Positions 36,261 to 49,304 of a stretch of DNA of 51,808 bases are shown here, in pieces. This stretch comes from Echinococcus granulosus (taxonomy: Eukaryota; Platyhelminthes; Cestoda; Cyclophyllidea; Taeniidae). How positions within the stretch are numbered: the stretch's first letter is position 1; each line of letters opens with the position of its first letter. The stretch is taken from positions 2,834,028-2,885,835 of the forward strand of contig NW_020170384.1 in assembly GCF_000524195.1 (NCBI RefSeq), given 5' to 3'. The position numbers and the translations under genes are program-made. Below the pieces are notes generated by a model. It did not search any database. It had not been told where the DNA came from and saw only the letters and a list, made by a program, of their open reading frames with translations.

Positions 36261-39200
36261 TGACAGCGATACGAAAAGTCTTTTCCCTCCTAAAGCATCA
36301 TATGATACCACAATGTAATTCACACCAATCTTGTGTCTATCACGAAAACTGTCTGAATTTGTCTGGCTATTAAGCGATTAGTTGACATCCATCGATGCCG
36401 TCAGCCGATAAGGTGCCGAAGCTTCTCTAAACGTCATCACATCTGCACTATCCCGAAGTCTTTGATCATCACTGCCTTGTCTCGTGACATTCTAGTCGCG
36501 TGACCCCAGTTCCAAGTTTAATAATGCTTCTGCAGGATCTTGTCTACTAGCCCATCTCTCAGGGTTACTTTAGAGAGAATGAGGCTTTTGATTGCATAAT
36601 TTATTGCCTTCGGGGTGTGCTTTCAGACACCCGAATAGGTTAAACCAACTCGAGGCGGTTGTCATAAAATCTATGCTGATCATTAGCTGAAAGTTATCAT
36701 GACACCCAGTGGAGGTAAACTCGTCGAAGGGGTAAATGCTTGTTCTGGTAGAAAGATTCGTCCCCTTTACAATCTCCCTGTAATGCATTGGTGTTTATGG
36801 AAGTAGAGCTTCCTGCACCGTTTACGTATTCAAAAGGATGATCGATGCAGGCTAGAAAACACTACAAAAGCGACCATCGCAGACATCGTTTTGATGTCCT
36901 TTTTTCCAATGGTTGGACCTCCTATCCTCTTTTAGGAACTACTAATGTCCAATTGTTTAATGGATTTTATTACATGTACATCCACCCTTACCACCACCGC
37001 ATCTTGTGCTACTGAGCTAACTAGCATCTCGCTCCCATTTTTTTAAGGATTCTCCATGACTTTACATTTTCCTCTACTGTTCACAATTAGTTCAAAAATC
37101 GCAATTTTCTAGTTAGCACTTTTACTGGCATCCAACACAGAGGTCGGAAAATCGCCCCTCTCTCCCCAGAACAGTTAGGAAGTGCCTCTGGAAATAAGGA
37201 ATCATCCAAAAATTGTGCTAGATCGTGCTTTTTAATAAGAACTGGCTGATTCTTAGGTCAACTGCTCGGTGTGTTTCAAGTATCGTTTCTTTACCGGTTG
37301 GCTGTTTGAGGTACACATAAAAAGGTGCAGGTATATACTACTAACTAAACTACTCAATTACTTTAAAGAAGACACTTTAAATGCATGAAAATTTGGTCTA
37401 GAAAAAAATGATTGCTATCCTGTATAAAGTAGATTTGGGGATGAGGTGCACTTTCAGGAATTGGTAACATTTCAACAGTCAACTTTGTAACAAATCGTCC
37501 ATTGTTTGAAACTGCAATAGACGAGACTGTTTTCTAAAATTTTGAGTAGTAAGATAAACTTTAGCGCCCTTTAATTAATTCCTTTTGCGTAGTTAATGTC
37601 GGCTTCTTCCAAATTAGTACACTTTAGCCCCAAATATGACTTAAAATGGGGAGTGTGTGGGGTAGGGGTATAAGTGATGAGAAGTGGGGCATTAAAACAA
37701 AGACCTTTAGCATTTCCGTAAAATGAGACAGGAATAAGATTGTTTTTAAAATTTTTAAAAAATTTGTTTTGTGTACGAGACGGTGGAAGGCGACTTTTTT
37801 ACAGCATTAGGGAAGAGATTGCTTGATGGCTAACAGGTGATGAAATGAGACTGGTATAGAGAAACGTTTGCAGAGCGAATGAATCGACCGTAATCACTGA
37901 GCGTTCCAAGACATTGTTTTATCACCACAAGACTCTGTGTGGTATGCGTGGTGGAATACAGACGGAGCTGATTGTTTGCTGAAGACCAAACGCCAAGATC
38001 TGTCGCCTCTACGCTATACAACCGGCAGGTATGGAATGAAAATGGACTAGACTAGTCAGTCATGGGAGGGAATTCCCATTCCTATCAGGTAGAGCAAAAC
38101 TTACACTTAGCGGAAATACGTGTAACACCAATATAGAGATGGAAGGTGATACTGCCTGCTCCTCCAGCTTCATATCCTTCCTGTATTCCTGCAAGTGTTA
38201 ACTAGCATCTCATGGCAGCAGCATTAAACACTTGCACGTAAAATGGACAGTAGATAGTAGTGCTACAATTCCCTGTCTGCTCAACTCTTTCTTCCGGTTC
38301 TGTGGGCACTGTAAACTTCGTCTCTGTGCCTACTTTGGGCGGTATGGCCTCTGGACCTTCATCACTTCCGCACGCCGACAATGCCTATCCTGCCCGAGTG
38401 CTGTGTCTTCTTCTCCCTCAGAGGGAAGTGTCGGTGCGGTTTACAAGATCATATCTCCGTTTGAAAAATGTTTAAACACCGGAATGTCTAAACGTACTTT
38501 AAAGTGACTGAAATTCTTTATTCTAAAAAGCAGCACAAAAGCTACTTTTAAAAATTAATTCATGTGAAAAAGGCCGCACCCTCATAATCTTTCATTATGG
38601 AATAGGATAATGGCGTCCACAACCAATGGGGAGAGAGTCAGAATGGGGTACACTTTTAACAGCCAAAAGGTGGGTGATTCTTCGTTGCTTATCAAACGGC
38701 AATCATTTGCTAGGTATCCAAATAATGGCTATCAAAATTTGTCGGTTGAACAAAGGCATTTGAATTAATTATTAAAAGGCAGTTAATGCGTCTCCTCCCC
38801 ACACCATGTGCAGTGGCCTCCAATTTCACCTCTTTAAGGTTGGGGACTGAATTAAGCAATTGCAACGCCCTTACTGCCCTCAACACAAGCCACAGTCACG
38901 AGTGTTGCTCTCCACCGACTGGTGGATTGCTTGATTGCATATAACTTTGTACAGACCGAATTCACACGACGAAAAATGACGTTCCATCCATGGAAAATTA
39001 ACCGGTTGTAGGGAAACCAAGAAAAGCAAAATTTAAATAATTCTGCCTCTCACTAGTGACGAATATCCTAATGGAAAAATAATGCAGTTGGATTGTCATT
39101 TATTTCCCTAATTTTCGTGCTAAAAAGGAGAAAAAGTAGTTATATAGACGAAGTATTGAAATTGTTTTACCATGGAATTGATAAGTCCTGCAATATTGTG

Positions 39201-39388
39201 CTACTAGTTATGAAATAAGCAGTATATGCTTTCCAAAATGGCAAATTTAAAAAAGAATCAGAAGAAAGAGGCGTAAATGGCGCCCATGAGTTCACGCTTC
39301 TTCATATTAGGAAACGACTCAAAATTTAATCTTGTAAATTTTGCTATCACTGATTCTACTATTGGGTCATGAATTGAAGCGAATTAAA

Positions 39389-39590
39389 CTAAGAAACAAA
39401 TCTCCTGAATTGCGACCAATTTTGGAGGTTGTCCAATGTGTCTGATGTCCATTTTACCACAGCCAGAACCCTAAAGAAGAGATCTGGCTGATTAAACCTA
39501 GGAGGACAAGAAGTTATACCCCATGCAGCACAAGCGTATTCACTTAAACCCCTCCTAACAATTCCTTGACAAATGGCCATAGCCAAAGGT
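39389..39590 (-). mobile_element. Possible degraded LINE reverse transcriptase C-terminal fragment
   Basis: The frame contains IVRRGLSEYACAAWG (SEYACAAWG at 39518-39541), which resembles the L-x-EYAC-x-VWGP motif near the C-terminal end of non-LTR reverse transcriptases. Adjacent frames are disrupted and catalytic YADD-type motifs were not found upstream, so if real it is an old remnant. Confidence 0.28.
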
Positions 39591-40720
39591 GGTAACCTAA
39601 AGTAGTCTAAGAGTGATCCCGCGTCCTGTTTGACTGTAAATCAATACGTAATTGTCCACACCTCCCAGTGGAATCAAACTTCAACGGACGATTTTACAGC
39701 CCTTGTCCACTGTCAAATAGTTAACGCAAAGATCCCTGTGGGAGGGATGAGAGGACTTTTCAGAGAGAAGTTCCTTCTGCTTCAATGTCACCAGAAGTGA
39801 GACAAAGAGGTTACAGTCCTTTTGGGATACTATCAGGGCAGATTCCACTTTCAAACAGGCCTCGGAAATCAGCCAATCTCAGTGGACTTCAAAGTCCCTT
39901 TCGACTGATCCGTTTTAAAGTCTCTACAGAGGACCATAAAGTTTTATTTATCCCCAGCGATGGGTTGTTGGTGTCACTTCCGTGCATCGGCGGTGTATGT
40001 TTTCAATCAAAAAGTAGATTTTGTCGCGCAATAATCACTTTTTTTGGTTATTTACACCCGCTTTTTACTGGATTCGAAAGTTGTTATAAGTGAAATGGTT
40101 TTTGGCAACTTCAAATGCTTTGAGCCACTTCCGGTGCAGCGAAAAGAGTCGAGTTTTAACCACTTTAGCTGTAGGTATCTGACATGGCAGATAACAATTC
40201 TTCTGAGGAAGATTTGTGGTCGTAGGTCCTACATTCTACGGTGCCTTGAGAGGCACAAAAGCTGCACAACGTTTGGAGGAAATCAAAGTTAACGTTTACT
40301 TTGTGAGCACTTGAAATTCGGTCAGCGATATTCCCGAGGAGAAACCTTCATGCCTCTAATCTTCGACCTCAAAAAACTAACAAAAGCTATCCCAAAAAGT
40401 GAGATTGTAAACAGAAAGAGTTAATTATAAAGGACTTCCCCGAGTGGTGTAGATACTCTACTACCTGAACTCCTAGTGCGGGATAAGGATAAGCACTGTC
40501 TTTTGGCATGGAGACTGCGATCAAGGTGATGGAAATGAGGTCAATGTATTTAAGACCAAGAAAGATATCAACAAGTAGTCAAATAGAAGAGCTTAATTTT
40601 TCAAACAAGACAACAGGAGATGTTAGTGCATTTGCGAATCCTCGCACAGGAATGTGAGCGATTGAATGAATGAGTAGCTGCGATGTCAGCAATTCTTTCG
40701 GCGCAGTGTCGTTCCTGTTC

Positions 40721-41126
40721 TCAACTATAGCGCAGTCGACAAGTCAGACGGCCATACTTCCACCCACCCCAGCAGTTCCGCAGGCAGGCATTGACACTGG
40801 GTGCATTGTCACGACAACGCTGATTGCATTCAGTGCGCAGCTCCTCCAGTAGGTCATAACAACGCACCAACGGCAATACGGCGTCTGCCAGACCCTCTGA
40901 GTCGGCGACATCCAGCATTCGCTCCGCAATGAAGTCTGATGCCATTTTGGCGTCTGCGAAGGCCGTATTACTCACATGAAGTGCGGCCAGGAGCAATGAG
41001 GAGATCAGAAGGAGGCTGGTGGGGAAGTATCAAGTAATCATCCCACAAAAGGCTTCATGTCGCGTGGTTTTAGTTAAAAAGTTTAAATTTGCATTATGTT
41101 GTAGGGGCATCGTCACGACACCTCAT
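40721..41126 (-). CDS. Candidate secreted six-cysteine peptide, 99 residues, two exons
   Basis: Exon 1 is 41122-41126 (ATG AG) and exon 2 is 40721-41015, ending in TGA. The 106-bp intron has an AG|GTGTCG donor and a CCCCACCAG acceptor. Joining makes an ATG-AGC start that completes a textbook signal peptide, MSLLLISSLLLAALH, with likely cleavage after the Ala-Phe-Ala at residue 22. The mature part of 77 residues has an acidic helix-like N-terminal half, then six cysteines at 54, 65, 69, 79, 83 and 94. The spacing is C-x10-C-x3-C-x9-C-x3-C-x10-C, which is palindromic. Two CxxxC pairs suggest a disulphide-linked helical hairpin. The exon is clearly GC-richer than its surroundings. I do not recognise the family. 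It differs in spacing from crustacean hyperglycaemic hormone-like peptides. The exon-1 assignment is inference (moderate donor); exon 2 is the stronger part. Confidence 0.55.
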
Positions 41127-43529
41127 TTGGTGAAGTGAAAGTGTGTTAATAGCAAAGTTTAGTCAAAATAACTAATTTGGTGTAAGGTAATTGCTGCCAG
41201 TGGAGTATTTCAGAGACCTAACAAAAAAGGTTTTTTTCGTCATTTATTCACCTAACATATTAGCGTTTCAGGTCTTTGAAACATGTGGAGCACACTTTGT
41301 CGGATTTAAGGGGGTGTCATTTAGCTAACTGAAACTTGATCATATTTTTGTGGAAAATTTCCTATAAATTATCCTTTATTGAAAATTAAATTTAATTTCT
41401 GTTAATTTGCTTTTGAAGGGTGTTTTGGCGCATAAAGGAATCCGAAACACAAATAAACATTTGTGAACGAAAACACTCGACGGCTAATTTAGTCTGTCGT
41501 TGTGCCTTTTTAACCGTAAACTCCGCACAACACGGCTGCCAGGGGAAATTTGCAATGGATAAAACTTTTCTCAAAGCAAATGCAAATATCCCAATTATAC
41601 ACGGGTAGACTTCTATGGCAACGAAAAGCCGCCGTCTTCTTGTGAAGGGTTAGCTTCAGTGAGAACCGGAGGATTTTTGCTTTTAAGAAAAAAGTAGCTG
41701 CATCCATCAAAAGTAATTAAGAAGAAATGGATGGTTAGTCAGCCATTAATCGAGTATGCTAAAGTTGAGGCTCGCAAATTATTAGAAATTCTTTAGAAAC
41801 AAATTTTTGTTGCAAATGTATGGAATGTAGAGTATTTAACGAAATAAGACGTTTTTAATGCGCAAAGGTGGTTGATGTGTTAAAAGGGCGAATTATGTCA
41901 GTTGTCCACGGCCAAAAAATATTTACCTAAATCCCAGCGCAACAGGAGCATGAAAGGGAGAAAAATCTCACAAAAAAGTGGCACTAGGAGTAGACCGGGC
42001 ACAGCCACATCTTACTATAAAATCATGCTACCCTCTAATTATCCTAATTTTATGTTTTGCTCAGTTATAATTGAAACAGCAAGTCTTTAGAATAAAATGC
42101 CATCTTTTTTTTGTAAAAACACGCAATCAAAGAGTCCGTAGTCTCTAATATTGGCTCGGTCCACCATGAAGCAAGAGCAAATGTGTCCCTCTTCCTTGTT
42201 TAATTAAACAGCAATGGAAGGTTCTAATTTAAGGATATTTGAAAAAGAAAAAAATAGCAGAGAAATGCTAAACGAACAACATATTAGTCCTACTAAAAGA
42301 GTTTACTAACCAGCAATGGGCATTCTTATATCCGCTCAGCTATTAGGGGGAAGTAGATTTTCAGGATAATTAGGAACTACTTTGAAGCAAAATAATTTCT
42401 CTTTTAAAATTAATAAAAACAAGAGATAAAAATAAATGCGACTGCCTTGTAAAAATCCCAGTGTTAAGTGACTAACTCACTGAAGATATTTGATTATTTT
42501 TTTTGTAAAACTACACATCTAGAGCAGGGTGTTGCCATTCCCTTAGATGGCCTCTGTCGAGCATCTTATGCGTTATGCTCGTAATGGCTTACGGCTGAAC
42601 AAAGTAATTTGAATAACAAATATACTTTCCCTACCACGACTAGTTATTATCTTACATTCGTGATACTATAAGAGGTATCTTGACAATTCAGTGGTTTGAC
42701 AAACACATTCATTAATTCGTGTCGCAAATGTCCTCCATCAGCCTCAACCGAGGGCTGCACGACTGAGGTCGAAGACTCATCGCGTCTCCAGTAGTCTGTG
42801 AAACATTTTTTTTTCACCTAGTGGCCCTACTAGTAACAGAGTTTTACATCTACTCCAGAGGCGGTATTTAACTAAGACCTCTAAACTACCTTCTTCAAAT
42901 TAAGCGCAACAATGTCTACTTATCTGACACTCATTTGGATGAGTTGATGTCCACCTCACTAGAAGAGCATTTTTTGATTTTTAAAAGACAGTCCAACAAA
43001 TTAGAAAATAATTTTGTCTCATTTTGGAGGAGGTCGTAAAATGTCTAATTAAGATTTGGGCTTTAGGGTTTTTGGCGTCGCTTCCACGCAAGCTTGCATT
43101 GTCTTGAGTTAAAAAATTAGGTCTAATTTGGAAAACAGCCTTTTGGCGGCTCGGAAACAATTCATTCAACACTTTTAAGGCAAAATTGGCTAATAGCAGG
43201 CACATTTAAAACTCTTTTAGGGAAGACAAAACAGCATTTTGAAGTAGTAAATAAACCATCCGTTTACCAATAATGTTCTTAGTTAAGTTGGTCAAAAATC
43301 TGTGCAAATACTGTCTTTGAAATACCCGTTTTGATAATGCGAATTGTACTTTAACAGTACTTCCAAACAGTATTTTTATTAGTCACCCGGTCCATTCTAG
43401 GGCACACCACGTTCTCCCTACAAGACACAACATTCAAAAATTTTGTGCTTTCTTTGTACAACTATTTCCATTATTTTTTTGCAACTTGTAAGAACTTGAA
43501 ATATGCATTATATGCTGATTGGGTAAGAA

Positions 43530-43660
43530 AGGAGAGGTATCCATCAACCTGGCACCGACTCTATGATTTCTACTGGCTTGCCCCCCAAATTCCTCCCCTT
43601 TCCTCTCCTCACATTATGAAGTACCTTTGGAATCGGATGTGATACGAGCCTGTCTGCTCT
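43530..43660 (+). repeat. Dispersed repeat C, copy 1
   Basis: Starts AGAGGTATCCATCA and ends GGATGTGATACGAGCCTGTCT about 100 bp later. The segment at 50485-50610 starts AGAGGTATCCACCA and ends TGATGTAATTCGAGCTTGTCT at matching spacing, with a pyrimidine-rich middle in both. Confidence 0.5.
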
Positions 43661-46600
43661 GCAAACCATGTGCGACCCTCTTTCAAAGCTGCAAAATTCC
43701 CTCATGCTCTTCGGATTTGTAATAGAAGAACTAACTGTCCACTCAAAGGTCTCCGTGCCATGCTTAAGAACATGGTCCGTTTCTGCTTAAAATAAAGAAA
43801 CAGATTTTGCTAATTATAATCCATTTGCTTGTGGACGTTAAAAGTCCAACTTTTGATAGCATTTCCCATGGGTGACTATTAAAAAAATTTCTTGAAGCCC
43901 GCATTATCTGAGGAGAGAAAGTGACGGAAGTTAAAAAGGTGAGTACCGCCCACATCCATTAACAAATTCCAGTAAGCTTCAATGGCTACAAGTTTGTTTT
44001 CCATATCATATTCCAAAACGCATCACTTTCGGGTTTTTATAGCCTATCAAACTTGTGGTGAGATAGAGTTTTCGCTTTACGATGCCGGTTATCAAAGAAC
44101 CTTCCCTTCACCATTAACCCCACGCTTTTGTGCGTGTACGGTGGACTGTAGACAAAGGTGTTTACCTGATGAAGACAGGACAATAAGACTTAACCTAAAC
44201 AAGTCAGAGGACAGGTCCTTCTTTAGCAACACACTTTGCTAACCAATAAGCAGAAGGAATGTCCTAATCTTAGAAGGCAATGCATGAACTTATAAGTAAA
44301 TCTTGTCTACAACAAACATGAAACATTGTGATAGGCGGGGCAGGAATGGCGCTTCACCCCACCTTTGAGTAATTTTCACCATTTCTGGGAGGCAAAAATA
44401 AACATGCGGCAGTCACTCGTGTGGCTAAGGTTTGCTTGTTTGCATTGGGAGACAAAGAGTCAATTTCAAACAAGCTTATTTTTCGTTGGAATAGGCGCAT
44501 AGCTTTACATATTTCCTTTTTAAAACATTTTCCGTAGGAAGCATAGTCCTATCTAGAGTCAGAGTCTTGTTTTCATAGGTCCTTACAAGTAGTGAAAAGT
44601 GCTGAATAGTTGAAGCAAGAGACACAGACAAAATAAAATTCAGAGGTAAATTTGGAAAAGAGAACTCACCTATTTGACTTTGAATGCATTTTATTGAGAC
44701 TGACATCTAATCAAATATTCCTTGCATCTTCAGTGGTCTGTAGGTGAGGAGAAAATACTATTGGATAGATGGCAAGATTTTTGGATTGGTCGGCTCGACC
44801 CAGCACCAAATAAATTAAATTAGATTTAATCTACTTGAATGAAAAATGGCATAAAATGAGTCTTTCTCCCCTTTATCTCAGAAATGCATCTTTTTAAAAG
44901 GAAGTGTAAAGTTATTAAAACTTTACAACCTTTAGCGCAACGAAACTGATATGTTTAGGTAAAATAGAGCAGATGTTATTGTGAAATTCCCTAAAAGTCG
45001 TTAAATCCTTCCATGATCGGGAAAATTTGGCAAAAACGGGTTTATCTACTAAAGTTCATGAAAAATATAGCAAGCTATTTTCTGCTGTCATCTGCACAAA
45101 ACAAAATATTTTAGATCTCATTAAGATGAGGTGGTATTTGTTTATTTCAAACAAATTATTTACTCTATGTGGAGAAAAACTGATTGGCACATAGGCTTAC
45201 GAAACAAGTTACTTTTATAAACCACACGTTTGATTGTTTCTGACAGTCTCAGGCTGTGGTATGTAATTGAAAGAATAACTGGCGAACTGCGGTTCGTAGC
45301 TTCCCTTCCACTTTATGAGGCCCACTTATCGCCAGCAAACAGCAAACTATAGTTTACAAAACTTGTCAAAAAAGAAGCAATTCAACAATTAGGCGGAAGT
45401 TCCAAAAGGAGCTATTATCCAAAACCGTATTTCTCAGGGAGCTATTGTTCTTTTTGCTACAGAGCTAAGAATTTGGAACAGGATTTTGCCTTTAGGACCT
45501 CCAATAACTTAGTGTTTGCTACCTTTTATGCTCAAAAACCGGGCAATACTTTTCAGTCAACTTCACTCTCCTTCGTTGACTTTGATACAAGTATGCATGT
45601 ATGCACATACGCAACTTATGTGTCACCAAGCTCTTCCCCTCTGTCCTCCAGTTCCATATAGGAGTTTGCGGTTTTTGGACTTTTTCTACGAGAAACATGG
45701 CAATATTTTTGTTCAAATTACTGTTAGGATTTTTGCAAAATATCTTTAGCAGACTTATTTGATTATAAATGCTAAATACGACTTTTTAGGTAGATAACAG
45801 TTTAAGAGCATATTTATTTGCCGATAGTCATGGAGGGCTTGAATTTCTCTCCTAGAGTCTTACAGGCGTTATAAGCAACAAACCCATGCAGGCCAAATTT
45901 TGCTAAAATATGACGCATTTAGAAGCGCAATTACGATTTCCTTCCTTACACATTCTCGTACGGTCCTTTGATGATCACCCCTAAAATACCCCGTATTTAA
46001 ACATTCACGGATGGGTTTCTGCCAGAGTTTTGATGTGCATAGCTAGGTGAGCAGACGAACTATTGCTTTGATTGTTTTTTTTTTTACCATTTTATTTGCG
46101 CAGGTTAGAGGGCACTGTTATATCTTTTTGCCACGTTTTTAGAAGAGCCGCTGTCAGCTGAAAGAGGACCTTCATCGAATAAAACAATTTCTGAGAAATT
46201 CCCAAAGTTAATTTAAAGCTGATGTGGAATTTTTGCAAGAGGATTTATTGAATACGGCAAGACAATTTTATAAATCCACAAAACAAAGTTGAGTGATAAA
46301 CAAAGATGATTCAGTTAAAATATATTCATGCATCCAGTTAGTCGTCCCGGTTAAAAAGATAAAGGAAGAGTATTTGAATAAAATGGTTAAAAATGTACGA
46401 CAGCATGTGACTTTATTTATAGACCAAGGTTTGCTATAAATTTCCTTCTTCTTTGGGCAGAAACGCTACAGGCTAAAAGGAATTGAAGGAAAATCTGAAG
46501 ATGGCACCATTACTTTAACATGTTATCAGAAAAAGCAGAAGAACTACCAAAAAGGCTACCTGAAACAGCACTCGAATGTGCAGGGGAGTTACTTCTTAGT

Positions 46601-48052
46601 TTAGAGAAGAGGACTTCTGCGAATGTCACCATTATCAACTGCCTACTGCATCTTCTCTTCTTCCGTGGTAACGTTTTAACCTGATTTCGTGTCGTCCCCA
46701 TGAAGGTTTTTCTAAAAAAGACATTTAACTTCCACAGAAAGTTGAGCTTTTTCAGAAAAAAGTTTTTCCTATTATGAATGTCTAAAATACGTAATAAATC
46801 CCACCCCCTTTTCCTTATGTAGATTAGTAGGAAATGATGCAAAAACGTCACTTTTTTCTTCTCTGTAAGGTTTGAGATATGTGCTACCTACTCATTTTCA
46901 AGTCCATTTCTCCCAAACCTTTGAAAAATACAGTTGAATGACAGGCCTAGATTTTTACAGCATCAACTGAAAAGGACACGGTAGGGGAAATTTAAGGTCA
47001 ACCTTTTATAAAAGGTTTTTGGTGCTCCCTTCGTTTAGTAAATTCTTACATATTTTTATTAAATGCTTTAGTTTTAAGGTTTGTATTCTTTGATAATAAA
47101 CCTTTAGTCGCCCAAAAAAGAGCTGTAACTGATTATTTCTTATGCTTCTAAGCTTTCGTGACTGGTCAGCATTTTGGAATCATAGTCATCTATCTATATC
47201 CCCTCAGTTAGTGGGTCACAAGCTCTTCTCTTCTCTATCCACTCAGACTCACGGATTTTGCGATATCTCAATGCTTTGTTTGTCTAATTCCTCTTTCGGC
47301 TTTGGGAGTAATCAAGTGTCCGCCTTTTTACTTCCACTGGGTGGCGTGGCCTTCGAGCTATGGCTGTGGCCCCCCCACTACCCCCTCCCCCTAGACCAGG
47401 CATTATCCCTTCTTTTGTCTTCGGAGTAGTCTCAGGCGCTGTAATATATTCAGGTAGACCTTAAGCTCCACACAGATATGCTAAGTTTAAGATAACTCTT
47501 TTAAAAAAGAACTTTTATGGAGCCGGCTTAGTCGTGATATTAATAAAATATCAGATGAAATAATTTTATTTTTAAGTGAACGCTTTTTTCGTATCTCAAA
47601 AAACCGATTATAAGTGTTGCTGTTGACCAAATAGCGAGGTGAATAGGTTTACTGACAGTCCCACATTTGCCTGCTCCCAGGCCCAGTTGTGGGGGCAATT
47701 TTTTATCTCTTCAGTGCTGCTCAGTCAAATCTACCTGGAACTGTCCCGCTGGTGGGAAGGTGGGGGAGGTATCGCGGGATGGCTTCATTGACAGCTTCAT
47801 GCAATTTCTGTTGACAGCTCCACAACAAATTTTCCAAATGGTTTGCATCTAGCGTTGATTTGGTTGTTAATAGCGCTTCTGCAGGGCACGGAACAAGGGT
47901 AATTACTTTAGTTGGACATCATTTTCAGTCCTTTTGTTGGGGTCATTGCAAGTTCTTCTTCCCTTACTTTTAGGTTTCGCCTTCAGCAATGGGTATCAGG
48001 GTAGTTATCCCTTGGGATAATGTGCGTCTTCCACTGACACCAGTGTAACGTG

Positions 48053-48200
48053 CCAAGACTTCCCTGAAGATGAAAGAAGACAACATCAAGGGAGGATTTG
48101 TGTTGTCGACGCGGAGGGGGGTTGGGGAGCAAGCTACTAGCATGGCCCAGAGGTCGCGTCTCCCAGAAAGGTACAGTGGCGAAGCCTTAAAGTGCCCTCA
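48053..48200 (+). repeat. Dispersed repeat A, copy 4
   Basis: Contains ACTTCCCTGAAGATGAAAGA, GCTACTAGCATGGCCC, AGAGGTCGCGTCTCCCAG and AAGGTACAGTGG in the block order of copies 1-3, about 42 kb away. This shows that the family is dispersed and not just a local tandem. Confidence 0.6.
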
Positions 48201-49288
48201 AAACTGAAGTGTAGAGTAAACGAACAGAAAAATTATCAAAGATATATATTTTTTACGTTCTAAAAGTAGTGTAAGCTGGTATTTTACTTTTAAGTCTTCC
48301 TGCTCCTGTATACGTTCCCCATGCCTCTACTTTAAAAGCTCCTAAACAAAAAGCCTCCTGGAAGATGTAGACGTCCTTTTCAAAGAGGCGAAGTACAATT
48401 TCACATAAGTTTTCTCAAACAACTGGAACATAAGAAAACGGGCAGGATATTCAAGAAAAGAGAGTAAAAAGGTAGAAATTATGAGTCACATTAATTTGCG
48501 AAAGAAGACGGCGTCAACCTACCCGCCAAATCATCCACCCCGAGGGCTCTACTGCTTGGCATGATTGTCGAATCAAAATTCTGCTAGAACTGTCTTTCAA
48601 ATCACGATTAAAAATATTTTGTGTGGGGTTCCGGGAGTAACTCAACTTGTCAGTAAATGACAAGTGGCAATTAGTGGATGGGGGAATTTTAAACGTCACG
48701 GGGACGTTAGGTGAGTAAAAAATTTGACATATTTCTCAGAAATAGGGGAATAGCTGTACTGTAGGGGGCAGATTTTCCTCCTCTAATCCCAAAATGGCTA
48801 ACTCACTGCTAGGCGGACGTGAAATCAGGGTCTAGGTGGGACGCCCCCGTTACCTACCCCTCAGAGAGCATGAAATACATCCTGACTGACCGTTGGATAC
48901 GTACAAAACATAGGACTTGTTGAGAACCATATTTGTTTGAAAGTTTTGGAGACAAAATTTTCCGAGAACTGCTTACTTATTTTTGACACCTTTATCTGTG
49001 AAGTGTTAGGGAGGTGTTTACTGCATTATATTTCCAAAACCTGTATTGGCTCGCCACAGTTTGTTTATTTAGCTGTTCATTTTTGTTCGGCGGGTACTTC
49101 AGACTCGACCTTTGTACTTCCCCGAGGAGGCTTGCTCGCCGGGCCATTTTGGTATCCCCACACCCAGTCCTTCAGTACTTCGGCTTTACACCTTCTGTTC
49201 GTGTAAATTAGTATTTTTATCAAAAATAAAGTTTTCTGCCTACTTTTAAAGCTGTTAAAACGTTTAAGAAGAGAGTCAGTGGTTTATA

Positions 49289-49304
49289 TATACATATATG
49301 TATA
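49289..49304. repeat. 16-bp perfect palindrome
   Basis: TATACATATATGTATA is its own reverse complement. It lies in AT-rich non-coding DNA and is probably simple-sequence DNA. Confidence 0.7.

Larger units (their letters stand above)
30869..40720. other. 10-kb stretch without a supported gene
   Basis: AT-rich non-coding DNA with scattered open frames of chance length. It contains both copies of dispersed repeat B (34530-34830 minus, 36000-36260 plus) and a LINE-like fragment near 39400-39590. No upstream exons for the 29.5-30.9 kb candidate could be supported here, although an 80-codon minus-strand frame at 31593-31835 is a possibility. Confidence 0.5.

Noticed and set aside
46510..46851. 113-codon minus-strand frame
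   Set aside because: It is rich in Phe, Lys and Leu from AT-rich DNA and overlaps two plus-strand frames. Nothing supports it over them.
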